Assembly (NCBI RefSeq): GCF_017873555.1 | Contig: NZ_JAGGKE010000016.1 | Coordinates: 1-50,652 of the forward strand | DNA: 50,652 bases | Source of the DNA: Halorubrum trapanicum | Lineage (GTDB): Archaea; Halobacteriota; Halobacteria; Halobacteriales; Haloferacaceae | Reading direction: 5' to 3' | Part shown: positions 23,971-32,502 of the stretch, piece by piece | Layout: each line of letters starts with the position of its first letter | Position numbering within the stretch: position 1 is the stretch's first letter | Position numbers and translations under genes: made by a program | Notes under the pieces: generated by a model | Seen by the model: the letters and a program-made list of their open reading frames with translations, nothing else | Database searches by the model: none | What the model was told of the DNA's origin: nothing

Positions 23971-24245
23971 CGGTTTGGACGATCGCAAAATCGGGGCGGA
24001 CCGGCAGTTCGAGTCGGCGGGTATTCTGATCGGAAAACCGCACGACAGCGACGGAATTGATACACCTTAAGGAGATTATACACACACCGAGGATCGCGGA
24101 GTGATTCCGATTCGGAAGTCGGTTAATAAGCGAGATAGACGTTCGTTTCGTTCGAAGCGCGGGCGACCGGCGGCTCGCGCGCGGCACGAGTCAGCGCTCC
24201 CCACGGGGCGGATATCGGTGGTCCGTCGACCGTTCGCGAACGCCG
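23971..24245. other. Gene-free spacer between leuA and the ABC transporter
   Basis: The stretch holds AT-rich pieces (TTAAGGAGATTATACACACACC near 24068 and GGTTAATAAGCG near 24121), which could be promoter or terminator elements. No frame has the codon bias of a haloarchaeal gene, and no stable RNA was recognised. Confidence 0.5.
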
Positions 24246-25067
24246 TTACCGCCCGAGCGACTCGGTCACCTCGCGGCGGAGCGCGACCAGGTCGGCGTCC
24301 GCCCGTTCGCGGGGGCGGTCGATGTCGACGTCGATGACCGACTCCACCGTCCCGGGCTGGCCGCCGAGGACGACGACCCGGTCCGCGAGGTAGACGGCCT
24401 CCTCGACGTCGTGGGTGACGAGGACGACCGTCGTCCCGCGTTCCTCCCACACGTCGAGCAGGTGGTCCTGCTGGTCCGCCTTCGTCAGCCGGTCGAGCGC
24501 CGAGAACGGCTCGTCGAGCAGCAGCACGGAGGGGTCGTACGCCAGTCCGCGCGCGAGCGACACGCGCTGGGCCATGCCGCCGGAGAGCTGGTCCGGGTGG
24601 CTCTCGGCGAACCCGTCGAGTCCGACGGTCTCGATCAGTTCGTCGACGCGTTCCCGGGCCGCCGGGCTCTCCGGATCGACGTCGGCCGGGAGACCGACCG
24701 CGACGTTCTCTCGCACGTCCGCCCAGTCGAGCAGCCGTGGCTCCTGGAACACCATGCCGACGGCGTCGCTGCCGCCGTCGCGGACGTCCGTCCCGTCGAC
24801 TGTGACACGGCCGGCGAACTCCGGTTCCAGCCCCGAGAGCACGCGGAGCAGCGTCGACTTCCCGCAGCCCGAGGGACCGACGACGGCGACGAACTCCCCG
24901 TCCGCGACCGCAAGGTCGACGCCGTCGAGCGCGACCGTGTCGTCGTACCGCTTCCGGAGGCCCTCGACCGCGAGGACGGGGTCGGCGTCCGACGCGGCGG
25001 CGGCCGACCCGGCGGCGTCCGCCTCGCCGGTCGGCGTCGTCGAGTCGGCGTCAGCGTCCGACGACAC
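24246..25067 (-). CDS. ABC transporter ATP-binding protein, sulfonate/nitrate/taurine type
   Basis: A 273-residue ABC ATPase of the SsuB/TauB/NrtD group. It has Walker A VGPSGCGKST, signature QLSGGMAQRVSLARGLA, Walker B LLLDEPFSALDRLT and the switch region VTHDVEEAVYLADRVVVLGGQPG. It powers import by the overlapping permease, whose last 17 nt it shares. About 35 acidic residues precede the domain. The substrate (sulfonate, taurine, nitrate, or a pyrimidine such as hydroxymethylpyrimidine) cannot be fixed from sequence. Confidence 0.9.
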   Translation of the reverse strand: MSSDADADSTTPTGEADAAGSAAAASDADPVLAVEGLRKRYDDTVALDGVDLAVADGEFVAVVGPSGCGKSTLLRVLSGLEPEFAGRVTVDGTDVRDGGSDAVGMVFQEPRLLDWADVRENVAVGLPADVDPESPAARERVDELIETVGLDGFAESHPDQLSGGMAQRVSLARGLAYDPSVLLLDEPFSALDRLTKADQQDHLLDVWEERGTTVVLVTHDVEEAVYLADRVVVLGGQPGTVESVIDVDIDRPRERADADLVALRREVTESLGR

Positions 25068-25920
25068 GGTCTCTCACCTCCTTCACCGCGACGTCCGAGC
25101 AGTTGCCGAGGAACGCGAACAGCAGGATCGAACCCACGATGATGTCGGGCCGCGCGAGGGCCCGCCCGTCGCTCAGCAGGAACCCGATCCCCTGGCTCGC
25201 CGCGATCAGCTCGGCGGCGACGACGAACATCCACGCCAGCCCGACGCCGCCGCGGATCCCCACGAGCAGGTCCGGGAGCGCGGCCGGGAACACGACTCGG
25301 CGCAGCGACTCGACGCGGCCGAGGTCGTACACCTCCGCGACCTCCAGCAGCTCCTCGTCGACCGCCGCGATGCCCGTCGAGAGGTTGAGGTACACGGGGA
25401 AGAACGCGCCGACGGCGATGAGCAGTACCTTCGCTGTCTCGCCGATGCCGAACCAGAGGAGGAACAGCGGCACCCAGGCGAGCGACGGGATGTTCTTCAG
25501 ACTCTGTAAGAGCGGATCGAGCAGGTCGCTCGCCGTCCGCGAGAGACCGGTGAGAGTCCCGAAGACGGTCCCGACGATGATTCCGAGACCCGCGCCCAGC
25601 GCCACGCGCTGGAGCGTGATAGCGACGTGGTCCCACAGCTCGCCGGACGCCGCCATCCCGTAGAGCGTCTCGGCCACCCGGAGCGGCGCCGGCAGCTGGT
25701 AGGCGGCGAAGACGCCGGTCGCGACGAGGAAGTGCCAGACAACGACGAGACCGATCGGGACGAGCAGCCCGAGCAGCGGTCGGAACCGGTCGGGGGAGGG
25801 GAGCGGAACCGGACCGAGACTGGGGGATTCGGAGCGGTGGACCGACCCGCCGGCCTCCGACCCGGTGCCGGAGTCGGACTCGCGGGAGACGTCCGACTCC
25901 CGGCGGGTGTCGGCGGCCAT
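25051..25920 (-). CDS. ABC transporter permease, sulfonate/nitrate/taurine type
   Basis: A 289-residue BPD-type permease with about six transmembrane helices after a 45-residue acidic N terminus. The coupling-loop motif GIAAVDEELLEVAEVYDLGRVESLRRVVFPAALPDLLVGIRGGVGLAW has the characteristic Glu-Ala...Gly arrangement of the SsuC/TauC family. It starts 2 nt after the stop of the binding-protein gene and overlaps the ATPase gene, so all three are one operon. Confidence 0.9.
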   Translation of the reverse strand: MAADTRRESDVSRESDSGTGSEAGGSVHRSESPSLGPVPLPSPDRFRPLLGLLVPIGLVVVWHFLVATGVFAAYQLPAPLRVAETLYGMAASGELWDHVAITLQRVALGAGLGIIVGTVFGTLTGLSRTASDLLDPLLQSLKNIPSLAWVPLFLLWFGIGETAKVLLIAVGAFFPVYLNLSTGIAAVDEELLEVAEVYDLGRVESLRRVVFPAALPDLLVGIRGGVGLAWMFVVAAELIAASQGIGFLLSDGRALARPDIIVGSILLFAFLGNCSDVAVKEVRDRVVGR

Positions 25921-25921
25921 C

Positions 25922-26899
25922 TCAGACGACCTCGCTCGCGAACTCGGAGTCGATCAGCTCGTCGACGTTCCCGGCGGGGTCGGCGTCGTCGGTCACGAGG
26001 CCCTCGCGTTCGAGGATCGGCGAGAGGTTCGACAGGAGTTCACGGTGCGGGTCGCCGGGGATCGGCCGGGAGAGGTCGTTCCGCTGGGTGAACACGCGCT
26101 CCGCGACCGGCGCCGACATCTCGGAGGCGTCGGCGAGGATCCCAGCGGTCTCCTCGGGGTTCTCGACGGCCCACTCGCGGCCGCGCTCGTAGGTCTCTAT
26201 CACGCGGCGGGCGTCCTCGGTGCGGTCCGAGAGGAACCCGTCGAGGAAGTTCAGGAAGCCGTAGGTGTTGTACCGCGGCTCGCGGAAGAACAACTCCGCG
26301 CCGTCGTGTTCCAGCTCCAGTTCGGCCATGTGGGGGTCGAGACCGGCCCACGCGTCGACCTCGCCGCGGACCAGGGCGGACTGGCCCTCCGGGTGCTGGA
26401 GGTTGACGACCTCGACGTCCTCCTCGCTCAGGCCCGCGTCGTCGAGCGCCTGAAGCAGGAAGAAGTACGGGTCGGTCCCGCGGGTGGCGGCGACGCGGCT
26501 CCCTTCGAGGTCCTCGACGGACGAGATTCCGGTCTCCTCGAAGGTGACGAGCGCGGTCCACTCCGGCTCCGAGTAGATGTACGGCGTCGTGATCGGCACG
26601 CCGTTCGTGCGGGCCATCAGCGCCGCGATGCCGGCGGTCGAGGAGACGTCCGCCTCGCCGCTCTGGGCGTACTCGTTCGCCTGGTTGCTCCCGAGGCTCA
26701 ACACCCACTCGACGTCGGAGCCGGTGTCCGCGAACGCCTCTTCGAGCCAGCCCTTCTCGCGCAATACGAGACTGACCGGGTTGTAGTACGCGTAGTCGAC
26801 CGTCACCGTCCCCGATTCGCCACCGCCCCCCGCGCAGCCGGCGAGCAGCGAGCCGCCGATCGCCGCGCCGGTACCGCGCAGGAATTGTCGTCGCTCCAT
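25922..26899 (-). CDS. ABC transporter substrate-binding lipoprotein, SsuA/TauA-like
   Basis: A 325-residue NMT1/SsuA-like binding protein. It begins MERRQFLRGTGAAIGGSLLAGCAG, a Tat signal with lipobox, so it is probably anchored outside the membrane. The family's early strand (VTVDYAYYNPVSLVLREKGWLEEAF), GEADVSSTAGIAALMA and GTDPYFFLLQALDDAGL are visible. The ATG at 26899 places the signal peptide at the N terminus; a longer frame from 26956 would bury it. A TATA-like CACCTTATG lies about 28 nt upstream. It is the first gene of the importer operon. Confidence 0.9.
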   Translation of the reverse strand: MERRQFLRGTGAAIGGSLLAGCAGGGGESGTVTVDYAYYNPVSLVLREKGWLEEAFADTGSDVEWVLSLGSNQANEYAQSGEADVSSTAGIAALMARTNGVPITTPYIYSEPEWTALVTFEETGISSVEDLEGSRVAATRGTDPYFFLLQALDDAGLSEEDVEVVNLQHPEGQSALVRGEVDAWAGLDPHMAELELEHDGAELFFREPRYNTYGFLNFLDGFLSDRTEDARRVIETYERGREWAVENPEETAGILADASEMSAPVAERVFTQRNDLSRPIPGDPHRELLSNLSPILEREGLVTDDADPAGNVDELIDSEFASEVV

Positions 26900-27155
26900 C
26901 GTGACTCTCCCTTTCGGTGCCACGCATAAGGTGATATGGCTACTGAGAATATTCAACTACGACTATGATGTCTTATGGTTATTTATTTTCGAGGATGGGC
27001 GTCGTTCACACGGGCTTCGATCGCCGTTTCACGCCCGCTACCAGCCGGTCGTTCGTTCGTGACCGGATCCCGACTACTGCCGAAGCCGTTCGGCTCGCGT
27101 TCCGGGTAGCGGACTATGTTGCTGGTTAGTCGCGGTCCGGACGCCGACGGGCCAG

Positions 27156-27434
27156 CTACATTCCCATGTCGGCGGCGGCGTCCGGCACCGGGAGGTCGGA
27201 GACCGCGACGCCGAGCAGCTCCGCGGCGTGATCGAGCGCCATGTCGAACCCGTAGTACCGCTCCAACTCGTCGCCGTCGGGACCGGTCCGGACCTTCAGC
27301 ATGGCGTACCCCTCGGCGTTCTGCGCGACGGTCGCCTCGCGACTGTCCCGCGAGAAGGTGAGCAGGCGCTCGCCGCCGGTCTCCTCGTACCGCGCCGCGA
27401 CCCCGTTCGCCGACGCGGTCTCCGTGTCGGTCAT
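27156..27434 (-). CDS. Small conserved haloarchaeal protein, unknown function
   Basis: A 92-residue protein, MTDTETASANGVAARYEETGGERLLTFSRDSREATVAQNAEGYAMLKV..., ending in a Met-rich AADMGM. A strand-rich first half and a helical second half (LDHAAELLGVAVSDL) are apparent. It resembles haloarchaea-only DUF families; no function is known to me. It is divergent from menA, with 135 nt between the starts. Confidence 0.75.
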   Translation of the reverse strand: MTDTETASANGVAARYEETGGERLLTFSRDSREATVAQNAEGYAMLKVRTGPDGDELERYYGFDMALDHAAELLGVAVSDLPVPDAAADMGM

Positions 27435-27538
27435 ACGCTCGATACGGACCGATCCCTGTCGAATCTGTCGGTCGCCACGTGGCTTCGAACCCGCGTCGAA
27501 CCGTTCCGCGGCGACCCACGACGATCCGCGATGGCAAC

Positions 27539-27545
27539 CTTAAGG
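27539..27545 (+). promoter_or_regulatory. TATA-like box of menA
   Basis: CTTAAGG lies 28 nt (centre) before the ATG at 27570, consistent with a leaderless menA transcript. Confidence 0.45.
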
Positions 27546-27569
27546 GACGGCACGCACCAACTCTCGGCA

Positions 27570-28499
27570 ATGAGTACCGAGGTGACACGTCGACGGGCGT
27601 GGGTGATCGCCGCCCGGCCCCAGACGCTTCCCGCCGCGGCCGCGCCGGTGATCGTCGGCGTCGGGCTGGCGCTCGACGCCGGGGTGTTCGCCCCGCTGCC
27701 CGCGCTGGCGGCGCTCGTGGGCGCGGCGCTGATCCAGGTCGGCACGAACTTCGCGAACGACTACTACGACGCTATCCAGGGCGCCGACACCGACGACCGC
27801 GAGGGGTTCACCCGCGTCGTCGCCAGCGGCCTCATCGAGCCGGCCGAGGTGAAGCGGGCGATGTGGCTGACGTTCGCGGCCGCGATCGGCGTCGGCACCT
27901 ACCTCGTCGCCGTCGGCGGCGTCCCCATCCTCGTGATCGGACTCGCCTCCGTCGCGGCCGGGATCGCCTACACCGGCGGGCCGTACCCCCTCGGCTACCA
28001 CGGGCTGGGCGACCTCTTCGTGTTCGTCTTCTTCGGCGTGATCGCCGTGACCGGGACCTACTACGTTCAGGCCGCCGCGCTGCTGTCCGGGTGGTTCCCC
28101 GTCGGGATCCCCGACGGGACCGTCGCGCTCGCGGCGGTCGTCGCGAGCCTCCCGATCGCCGCGCTGTCGACGAACATCCTCGTCGTCAACAACCTCCGGG
28201 ACCGCGAGGAGGACGCCTCGACCGGCAAGCGCACGCTCGCCGTCCGGTTCGGCTACCGGTTCGCCCGCGCCGAGTACCTCGCGATGCTCGCCGTCGCGTA
28301 CCTTGCCCCGCTGTGGTTCGTCGCGCGCGGCGACGGTCTCCCGACCCTGCTCCCGCTCGTCACCCTCCCGCTGGCGGCGACCGTCGCGCGGACGGTGCTG
28401 ACGGAGACCTCCGGCGAGGCGCTCAACCCCGCGCTCGAATCGACCGGCAAGCTGCTCGCGGCGTACGCCGTCGCGTTCGCGGTCGGGCTGGCGGCGTGA
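27570..28499 (+). CDS. menA: 1,4-dihydroxy-2-naphthoate polyprenyltransferase
   Basis: A 309-residue UbiA-family membrane enzyme that attaches the isoprenoid chain to 1,4-dihydroxy-2-naphthoate in menaquinone synthesis. The first Asp-rich Mg-prenyl motif is NFANDYYDAIQGAD and the second is NNLRDREEDASTGKRTLAVRFG, with an opening ARPQTLPAAAAPVIVG that is typical of MenA rather than other UbiA members. Eight or nine transmembrane segments are visible. The following gene encodes MenC. Confidence 0.93.
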   Translation: MSTEVTRRRAWVIAARPQTLPAAAAPVIVGVGLALDAGVFAPLPALAALVGAALIQVGTNFANDYYDAIQGADTDDREGFTRVVASGLIEPAEVKRAMWLTFAAAIGVGTYLVAVGGVPILVIGLASVAAGIAYTGGPYPLGYHGLGDLFVFVFFGVIAVTGTYYVQAAALLSGWFPVGIPDGTVALAAVVASLPIAALSTNILVVNNLRDREEDASTGKRTLAVRFGYRFARAEYLAMLAVAYLAPLWFVARGDGLPTLLPLVTLPLAATVARTVLTETSGEALNPALESTGKLLAAYAVAFAVGLAA

Positions 28500-28537
28500 C
28501 CGGCGACCGTCCGCTCGGCGGGGATCCGACCGACACG

Positions 28538-29614
28538 ATGCGGCATCGCCCGTTCGCGCTCGACCTGACCCGCCCGCTTGGCACCGCACACGGCGAGGTC
28601 CGCAGCCGAGACGGGTTCCTGATCACCGTCGAGCGCGAGAGCGACGACTCGCCCGTCTCCGGCGTCGGCGAGGCGACCCCGCTTCCGGGGTGGACCGAGT
28701 CGTACGAGGCCTGCGCGGCCGCGCTGGACGAGCGCGCGGGCTCCGACGGCACGGAATGGCCGCCGGATTTCCCGGATGCCGAGGCGACGCCGGCCGCCCG
28801 CCACGGCGTCTCGCTGGCGCTCGTCGACCTCGCGGCCCGTGATTCCGGGGAGCGGCTCGCGGACCGGCTCGCTGCCGAAGCCGCTGTCGACTCGACGCCG
28901 GCGGACGCCGTCCCGGTCAACGCGACCGTCGGAGACGGCGAGCCGGCCGAAACCGCCGCCGAGGCGGAACGAGCGGTCGACGAGGGGTTCGACTGCCTCA
29001 AGCTGAAGGTCGGCGTCCGCGAGGTCGACGCCGACGTCGAGCGCGTCCGCGCGGTCCGCGAGGCGGTCGGCGACGAGATCGCGATCCGTGTCGACGCGAA
29101 CGGGGCGTGGGACCGCGAGACGGCGCGGAGCGCGCTCGACGCGCTGGCCGCGTTCGACCTCGCGTACGTCGAGCAGCCGCTTCCGGCGGACGAGCTCGAC
29201 GGGCTGGCGGCGCTCCGCGGGATCAGCGGCGGCTCAGGGGTTCCGATCGCTGTCGACGAATCGGTCGCAGTTCGCGGGATCGACGCCGTCTTGGCGGCGA
29301 ACGCCGCCGACGCGACGGTTCTCAAACCGATGGCGCTCGGCGGTCCGGACCGCGCGCTGGCGGCCGCACTCCGGGCGCGGTCGGCCGGGGTCGACCCGGT
29401 CGTCACCACCACCATCGACGCCGTCGTCGCGCGGACAGCCGCCGTCCACGTCGCGGCCGCGATTCCCGACGTGTCGCCCTGCGGACTCGCGACCGGGTCG
29501 CTGCTCGACGAGGACCTGGCGCCCGATCCGTGTCCGGTCGCGGACGGACGGATGGAAGTCCCGTCCGGTCCGGGACTCACGGGCGACGCGTTCGACGAAC
29601 TGCGGCGTTCGTAG
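28538..29614 (+). CDS. menC: o-Succinylbenzoate synthase
   Basis: A 358-residue enolase-superfamily enzyme that dehydrates SHCHC to o-succinylbenzoate in menaquinone synthesis. The catalytic Lys pair is in DCLKLKVG; metal ligands lie in IRVDANGAW (Asp), YVEQPL (Glu) and IAVDESV (Asp/Glu); the second acid-base Lys is in TVLKPMALGG. The start at ATG 28538 (MRHRPFALDL) was chosen from family homology. An in-frame GTG at 28496 overlaps the menA stop and would add 14 residues, so coupling from there is possible. Dipeptide epimerase is the main alternative, but the context favours MenC. Confidence 0.9.
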   Translation: MRHRPFALDLTRPLGTAHGEVRSRDGFLITVERESDDSPVSGVGEATPLPGWTESYEACAAALDERAGSDGTEWPPDFPDAEATPAARHGVSLALVDLAARDSGERLADRLAAEAAVDSTPADAVPVNATVGDGEPAETAAEAERAVDEGFDCLKLKVGVREVDADVERVRAVREAVGDEIAIRVDANGAWDRETARSALDALAAFDLAYVEQPLPADELDGLAALRGISGGSGVPIAVDESVAVRGIDAVLAANAADATVLKPMALGGPDRALAAALRARSAGVDPVVTTTIDAVVARTAAVHVAAAIPDVSPCGLATGSLLDEDLAPDPCPVADGRMEVPSGPGLTGDAFDELRRS

Positions 29615-29694
29615 CGGGCGCGCTCGACGGACTCGGTCGGGGGTCCGGCCGGAAAAGAGGAGAAGAGAAGGGGACGGGAAGAAGGAGAGGGAAC

Positions 29695-30129
29695 TCAGTC
29701 GTCGTCGGGCGAGACGACCTCGACGCTGCCGCGCATGCCGCGGGTCTGGTGGGGCGTACAGACGTACTCGTGGGTTCCCGGCGTCTCGAACGCGCGTTCG
29801 AAGGTGTGTCCCTCCTCGGCGACGAGGTCGGAGGCGAACGAGCCGTCGACCGCGTACACGTCGTGTCCCCCGCCCTTCCCGGTCCACTCCCAGACGACGG
29901 TCGTCCCGGCGTCGACCCGGACGTGTGCGGGCGCGTACGAGAAGCCGTCGTCAGCGCCGACGGCGACCGCGACGGTCGCCTCGCCGGTCCGGTCGACCCG
30001 GTCGTCGGCCGACCCGCCGGCGGCGTCGCTTCCCGAACCGGGGAGAACCGCGTCGACACAGCCCGCGAGGGCGGTCGCGCTCGCGGTCCCCGCGGCGGCG
30101 AGGAGAGCGCGACGGCTGCTGTCTCTCAT
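29695..30129 (-). CDS. Halocyanin-type blue copper protein
   Basis: A 144-residue secreted cupredoxin. The N terminus is a Tat lipoprotein signal (MRDSSRRALLAAAGTASATALAGC). Type-1 copper ligands are the His in GGGHDVYAVD and the cluster Cys-x-x-His-x-x-x-x-Met in YVCTPHQTRGM. Halocyanins carry electrons at the outer face of the membrane, between respiratory complexes. An Asp/Gly-rich linker separates anchor and domain. It is monocistronic here. Confidence 0.92.
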   Translation of the reverse strand: MRDSSRRALLAAAGTASATALAGCVDAVLPGSGSDAAGGSADDRVDRTGEATVAVAVGADDGFSYAPAHVRVDAGTTVVWEWTGKGGGHDVYAVDGSFASDLVAEEGHTFERAFETPGTHEYVCTPHQTRGMRGSVEVVSPDDD

Positions 30130-30253
30130 ATCGCGACGGAGGGCGTCCGGCGTCTAAACTCCTCCGCGTCGTCTCCCGGCGCGGGAACGGATCGGGGTCG
30201 ACCGCTCGCCACGGGGGAACGGACTTTTCACCGCGACCGTCGAACGGAGGCGT

Positions 30254-30703
30254 ATGAGCGAGTGGACCGACGCTATCGTCGGCGAGCGGATGACCGTCGA
30301 CAACCAGTTCAACGAGCGCGTCGCGGCGTCGCGCTTCTCCAGCCAGGAGTGGGGACTGATCATGACGGCGACCGAACTGGAGATCGAAAACGCCGGCGAC
30401 CCGGAGACCGCTCGCGTCGTCGCGGACACGTCGAGCCTCCCGGCGATCATGCCCGAACTGGAGAACCTCCGGTCGCAGATGTCGGGGATGGGCGGCGCCC
30501 CCGGCGGCGACTCCGGCGGGTCGGGCGGGGGTCTCGTCGACTCGATCAAGGGCGCGCTCGGTCTCGGCGGAGGCGGCGGCGGGTCCTCAGACGAGGAGTT
30601 GGAAGCCGCGGAGCGCCTCGTCCAGGAGTACGCCGACGAGCTACAGGCGCACCTGGAGGAGGTCGGCAAGTGGGAGCAGGTCCGCGTCGCGTATCAGGAG
30701 TAG
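30254..30703 (+). CDS. DUF5799 family haloarchaeal protein
   Basis: A 149-residue protein whose opening MSEWTDAIVGERMTVDNQFNERVAASRFSSQEWGLIMTATELEIEN matches my memory of DUF5799. The middle is a Gly-rich linker with Met residues (SQMSGMGGAPGGDSGG, GLGGGGGGSSDEE) and the C terminus a charged helix (AAERLVQEYADELQAHLEEVGKWEQVRVAY). No membrane segment is present. Function is unknown. Confidence 0.85.
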   Translation: MSEWTDAIVGERMTVDNQFNERVAASRFSSQEWGLIMTATELEIENAGDPETARVVADTSSLPAIMPELENLRSQMSGMGGAPGGDSGGSGGGLVDSIKGALGLGGGGGGSSDEELEAAERLVQEYADELQAHLEEVGKWEQVRVAYQE

Positions 30704-30749
30704 GGTCGCCTCGCGGCGGCAGCGGCCGCGAGCGGTCGTCCGACCGTCG

Positions 30750-30899
30750 TCACTCCACGTCGCTGCCGCGGAACAGCGTCAGTTCCTCCGCCTCGTAGAT
30801 GCTGATGAGTTCGCTGACGATCTCGTCGTACTCCTCGTCGTCGACCCGGAGCGCGTCCAGCCGCTCGACCGTCTCCTCGTCGAGGTGAATCTGAGGCAT
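30750..30899 (-). CDS. Short DUF7557-like protein
   Basis: A 49-residue protein, MPQIHLDEETVERLDALRVDDEEYDEIVSELISIYEAEELTLF... The pattern of a short strand followed by two helices resembles a ribbon-helix-helix (antitoxin-like) fold, and small haloarchaeal proteins of this type (I recall DUF7557) are common. No toxin partner is adjacent. The ATG at 30899 is preferred; upstream codons belong to the TnpB end region. Its 5' end is only about 45 nt from the predicted omega-RNA end. Confidence 0.68.
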   Translation of the reverse strand: MPQIHLDEETVERLDALRVDDEEYDEIVSELISIYEAEELTLFRGSDVE

Positions 30900-30942
30900 A
30901 CGCGGCGGTTCGTCGCCCGAGGAATAAAAAATACCGGCGGGC

Positions 30943-30985
30943 TTGACATCCTCCCCGCGCTGAAGCGCGAGGATTCCCACGGCAC
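30943..30985 (-). ncRNA. Right end / omega-RNA 3' hairpin of the tnpB element
   Basis: On the tnpB strand the sequence GGGAATCCTCGCGCTTCAGCGCGGGGAGGATGTCAAG forms a 7-bp stem (CTCGCGC / GCGCGGG, one G-U, TTCA loop). It lies about 30-70 nt after the tnpB stop, where IS605-type elements have the right end that doubles as the scaffold of the TnpB guide RNA. The guide would then be the sequence read after TCAAG, starting CCGCCGGTATTTTTT. Confidence 0.6.
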
Positions 30986-31012
30986 CGTACCGCTGGGTTG
31001 GGATATTGTGGT

Positions 31013-32293
31013 TTACGACGTAACCCGTTCTTGAGGCGCGAATGCGCCAGTTTCCTTGTCAAACAAGAACGTCGATGGCTGTGCCAACCAGCCGTTACTC
31101 CTATTCACCGAGAGACTCGGTGAACTCGGAGATACTTTCTGCCGAATGTTCTCAGCGCCGTTCACATCTGCGTTCGCCACTGTCCCGCACTCATCGCAGA
31201 CGTACAGTCCGCGTTCAACACGGTTCGCGTCACGCTTCCGGCCACAGCACGAACACGACTTCGAGGTATCCCGCTCAGACACGTACTCGACCGTGATGCC
31301 TTCCATCTCGGCCTTGTATTCGAGAAGGTCGGTGAACCGGTCGAACGCCCACGAGTGTAGGTCGAGATTACCGTGCTTATCCCAGTCTTTCGACTCGCCG
31401 TTCTCCGCATCCTCACGGATGCCGGAGAGATCGCCCACCACGATAGTTTCAATTTCCTCGTCAACACACCGCTGGACAATATGTTTGGAAAGGGTGTGGA
31501 AGTAGTGGGTGCGGCGGGCCGACTTCTTCTGATTCAGCCGGGTGGCCTGCTCAGAGTCCGAGTCGTCACACCGAGCGATTCGCTTGCTGAAGTAGTAGTC
31601 GTCCTGTTTCAAGCAGTTCAGCGGGTACAACTCGCTGTGACCGTCTTCGTAGGCGAGCGCGGCGAAGTTGTTGATCCCGATATCAACACCGACTGTCTTC
31701 TCACCGGGGGCTTCAGCCACGTCGATTTCGACCTTACAGACGAAGTGTAGTTCCCACTCGTCGCCCGTCCAGACAATCTTGACTTGTTGGACGTTCTCCA
31801 CGGTGGAGAGGTCAACGTCCGGGCGAGTTTGGTACTTACACAGGACGAAATCCGACCAGTACTCTTTCAGGTTCGATCCTTTTGAGAGTCGAACGCGATC
31901 GTACTGCGTGTCGAGTTTGAAGCCTTTCTGTTTGAACGTGACCGTGGAACGCGGGTGTTTGTCGCCGTGTTTGCGGTAGCCGGGCGGGTTCGCTTTCGTA
32001 TCCCCGTTTTGTCGGTTGCCGTACCAACCGCTGAACGCCTCAGCGAGTTCTTGAAGGACTCGCTGACTTGACTGCGAATGCAGGTCATCATAGCGTTCGT
32101 GGCTTTTGAGGTACGCGGTGAGTTCGTTGTGGTTCGGGATGTGATCGATTTCATTCCAGATTCGGCTACATGTCCACCGTCCGACGTTCCAGAGTTTTGA
32201 GGCTGCGAACCCGAGCGAATCAAGGTCGTCTTGCACCCGAGACTGATTCCGTATGGAAGCAGTGTAGGTGCGAGTAACGACCTGTTTCGCCAT
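31013..32293 (-). CDS. tnpB: TnpB, RNA-guided nuclease of IS605/IS1341-type elements
   Basis: A 426-residue TnpB without a TnpA partner. An N-terminal helical/OrfB part is followed by RuvC-I (VGVDIGINNF, Asp204), RuvC-II (IVVGDLSGI), a CxxC-CxxC zinc ribbon (C347, C350, C366, C369) and RuvC-III (NADVNGAENI, Asp376). Active TnpB enzymes cut DNA under omega-RNA guidance and help the element persist. The usual RuvC-II Glu (xxEDL) is Gly287 here; Glu294, six residues later, might take its place. I recall the same VVGDLSGIRE form in other haloarchaeal TnpBs, so it may be a lineage variant. GC content is clearly lower than in neighbours, a sign of transfer. The gene appears intact. Confidence 0.93.
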   Translation of the reverse strand: MAKQVVTRTYTASIRNQSRVQDDLDSLGFAASKLWNVGRWTCSRIWNEIDHIPNHNELTAYLKSHERYDDLHSQSSQRVLQELAEAFSGWYGNRQNGDTKANPPGYRKHGDKHPRSTVTFKQKGFKLDTQYDRVRLSKGSNLKEYWSDFVLCKYQTRPDVDLSTVENVQQVKIVWTGDEWELHFVCKVEIDVAEAPGEKTVGVDIGINNFAALAYEDGHSELYPLNCLKQDDYYFSKRIARCDDSDSEQATRLNQKKSARRTHYFHTLSKHIVQRCVDEEIETIVVGDLSGIREDAENGESKDWDKHGNLDLHSWAFDRFTDLLEYKAEMEGITVEYVSERDTSKSCSCCGRKRDANRVERGLYVCDECGTVANADVNGAENIRQKVSPSSPSLSVNRSNGWLAQPSTFLFDKETGAFAPQERVTS

Positions 32294-32392
32294 ATGTAAC
32301 CTATGTAGATCAACTTACTTGAAGGTGTGTATTGAAGCAGCGTGGAATATCCAGCTGTGCCATCGAACGGTGGACTGTGAAGAATAGTGTCG

Positions 32393-32430
32393 GATTCATC
32401 CCCGCGCTAAAGCGCGAGGCTTTCTCCTTG
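32393..32430 (-). repeat. Second TnpB-type hairpin upstream of tnpB
   Basis: GGAGAAAGCCTCGCGCTTTAGCGCGGGG, read on the tnpB strand, is nearly the same as the hairpin after tnpB (CCTCGCGCTTCAGCGCGGGG); the loop differs by one base. It lies about 100 nt before the tnpB start and 75 nt after the stop of the 730-residue gene. It could be the element's left end or the remnant right end of another element. Confidence 0.5.
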
Positions 32431-32502
32431 TACTTCCGGTAAGACTCCGGGAACGCGGGCGAGAACGGATCGGCGGGATGTGGAAACGGCGCAGGGACCG
32501 GT

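Noticed and set aside
23879-24070. A 63-codon plus-strand gene upstream of leuA
   Set aside because: It covers the leuA 5' end and promoter in antisense; residues are not haloarchaeal in character.
30260-30669. A minus-strand frame antisense to the DUF5799 gene
   Set aside because: Pro/Ser-rich shadow of a clear gene.
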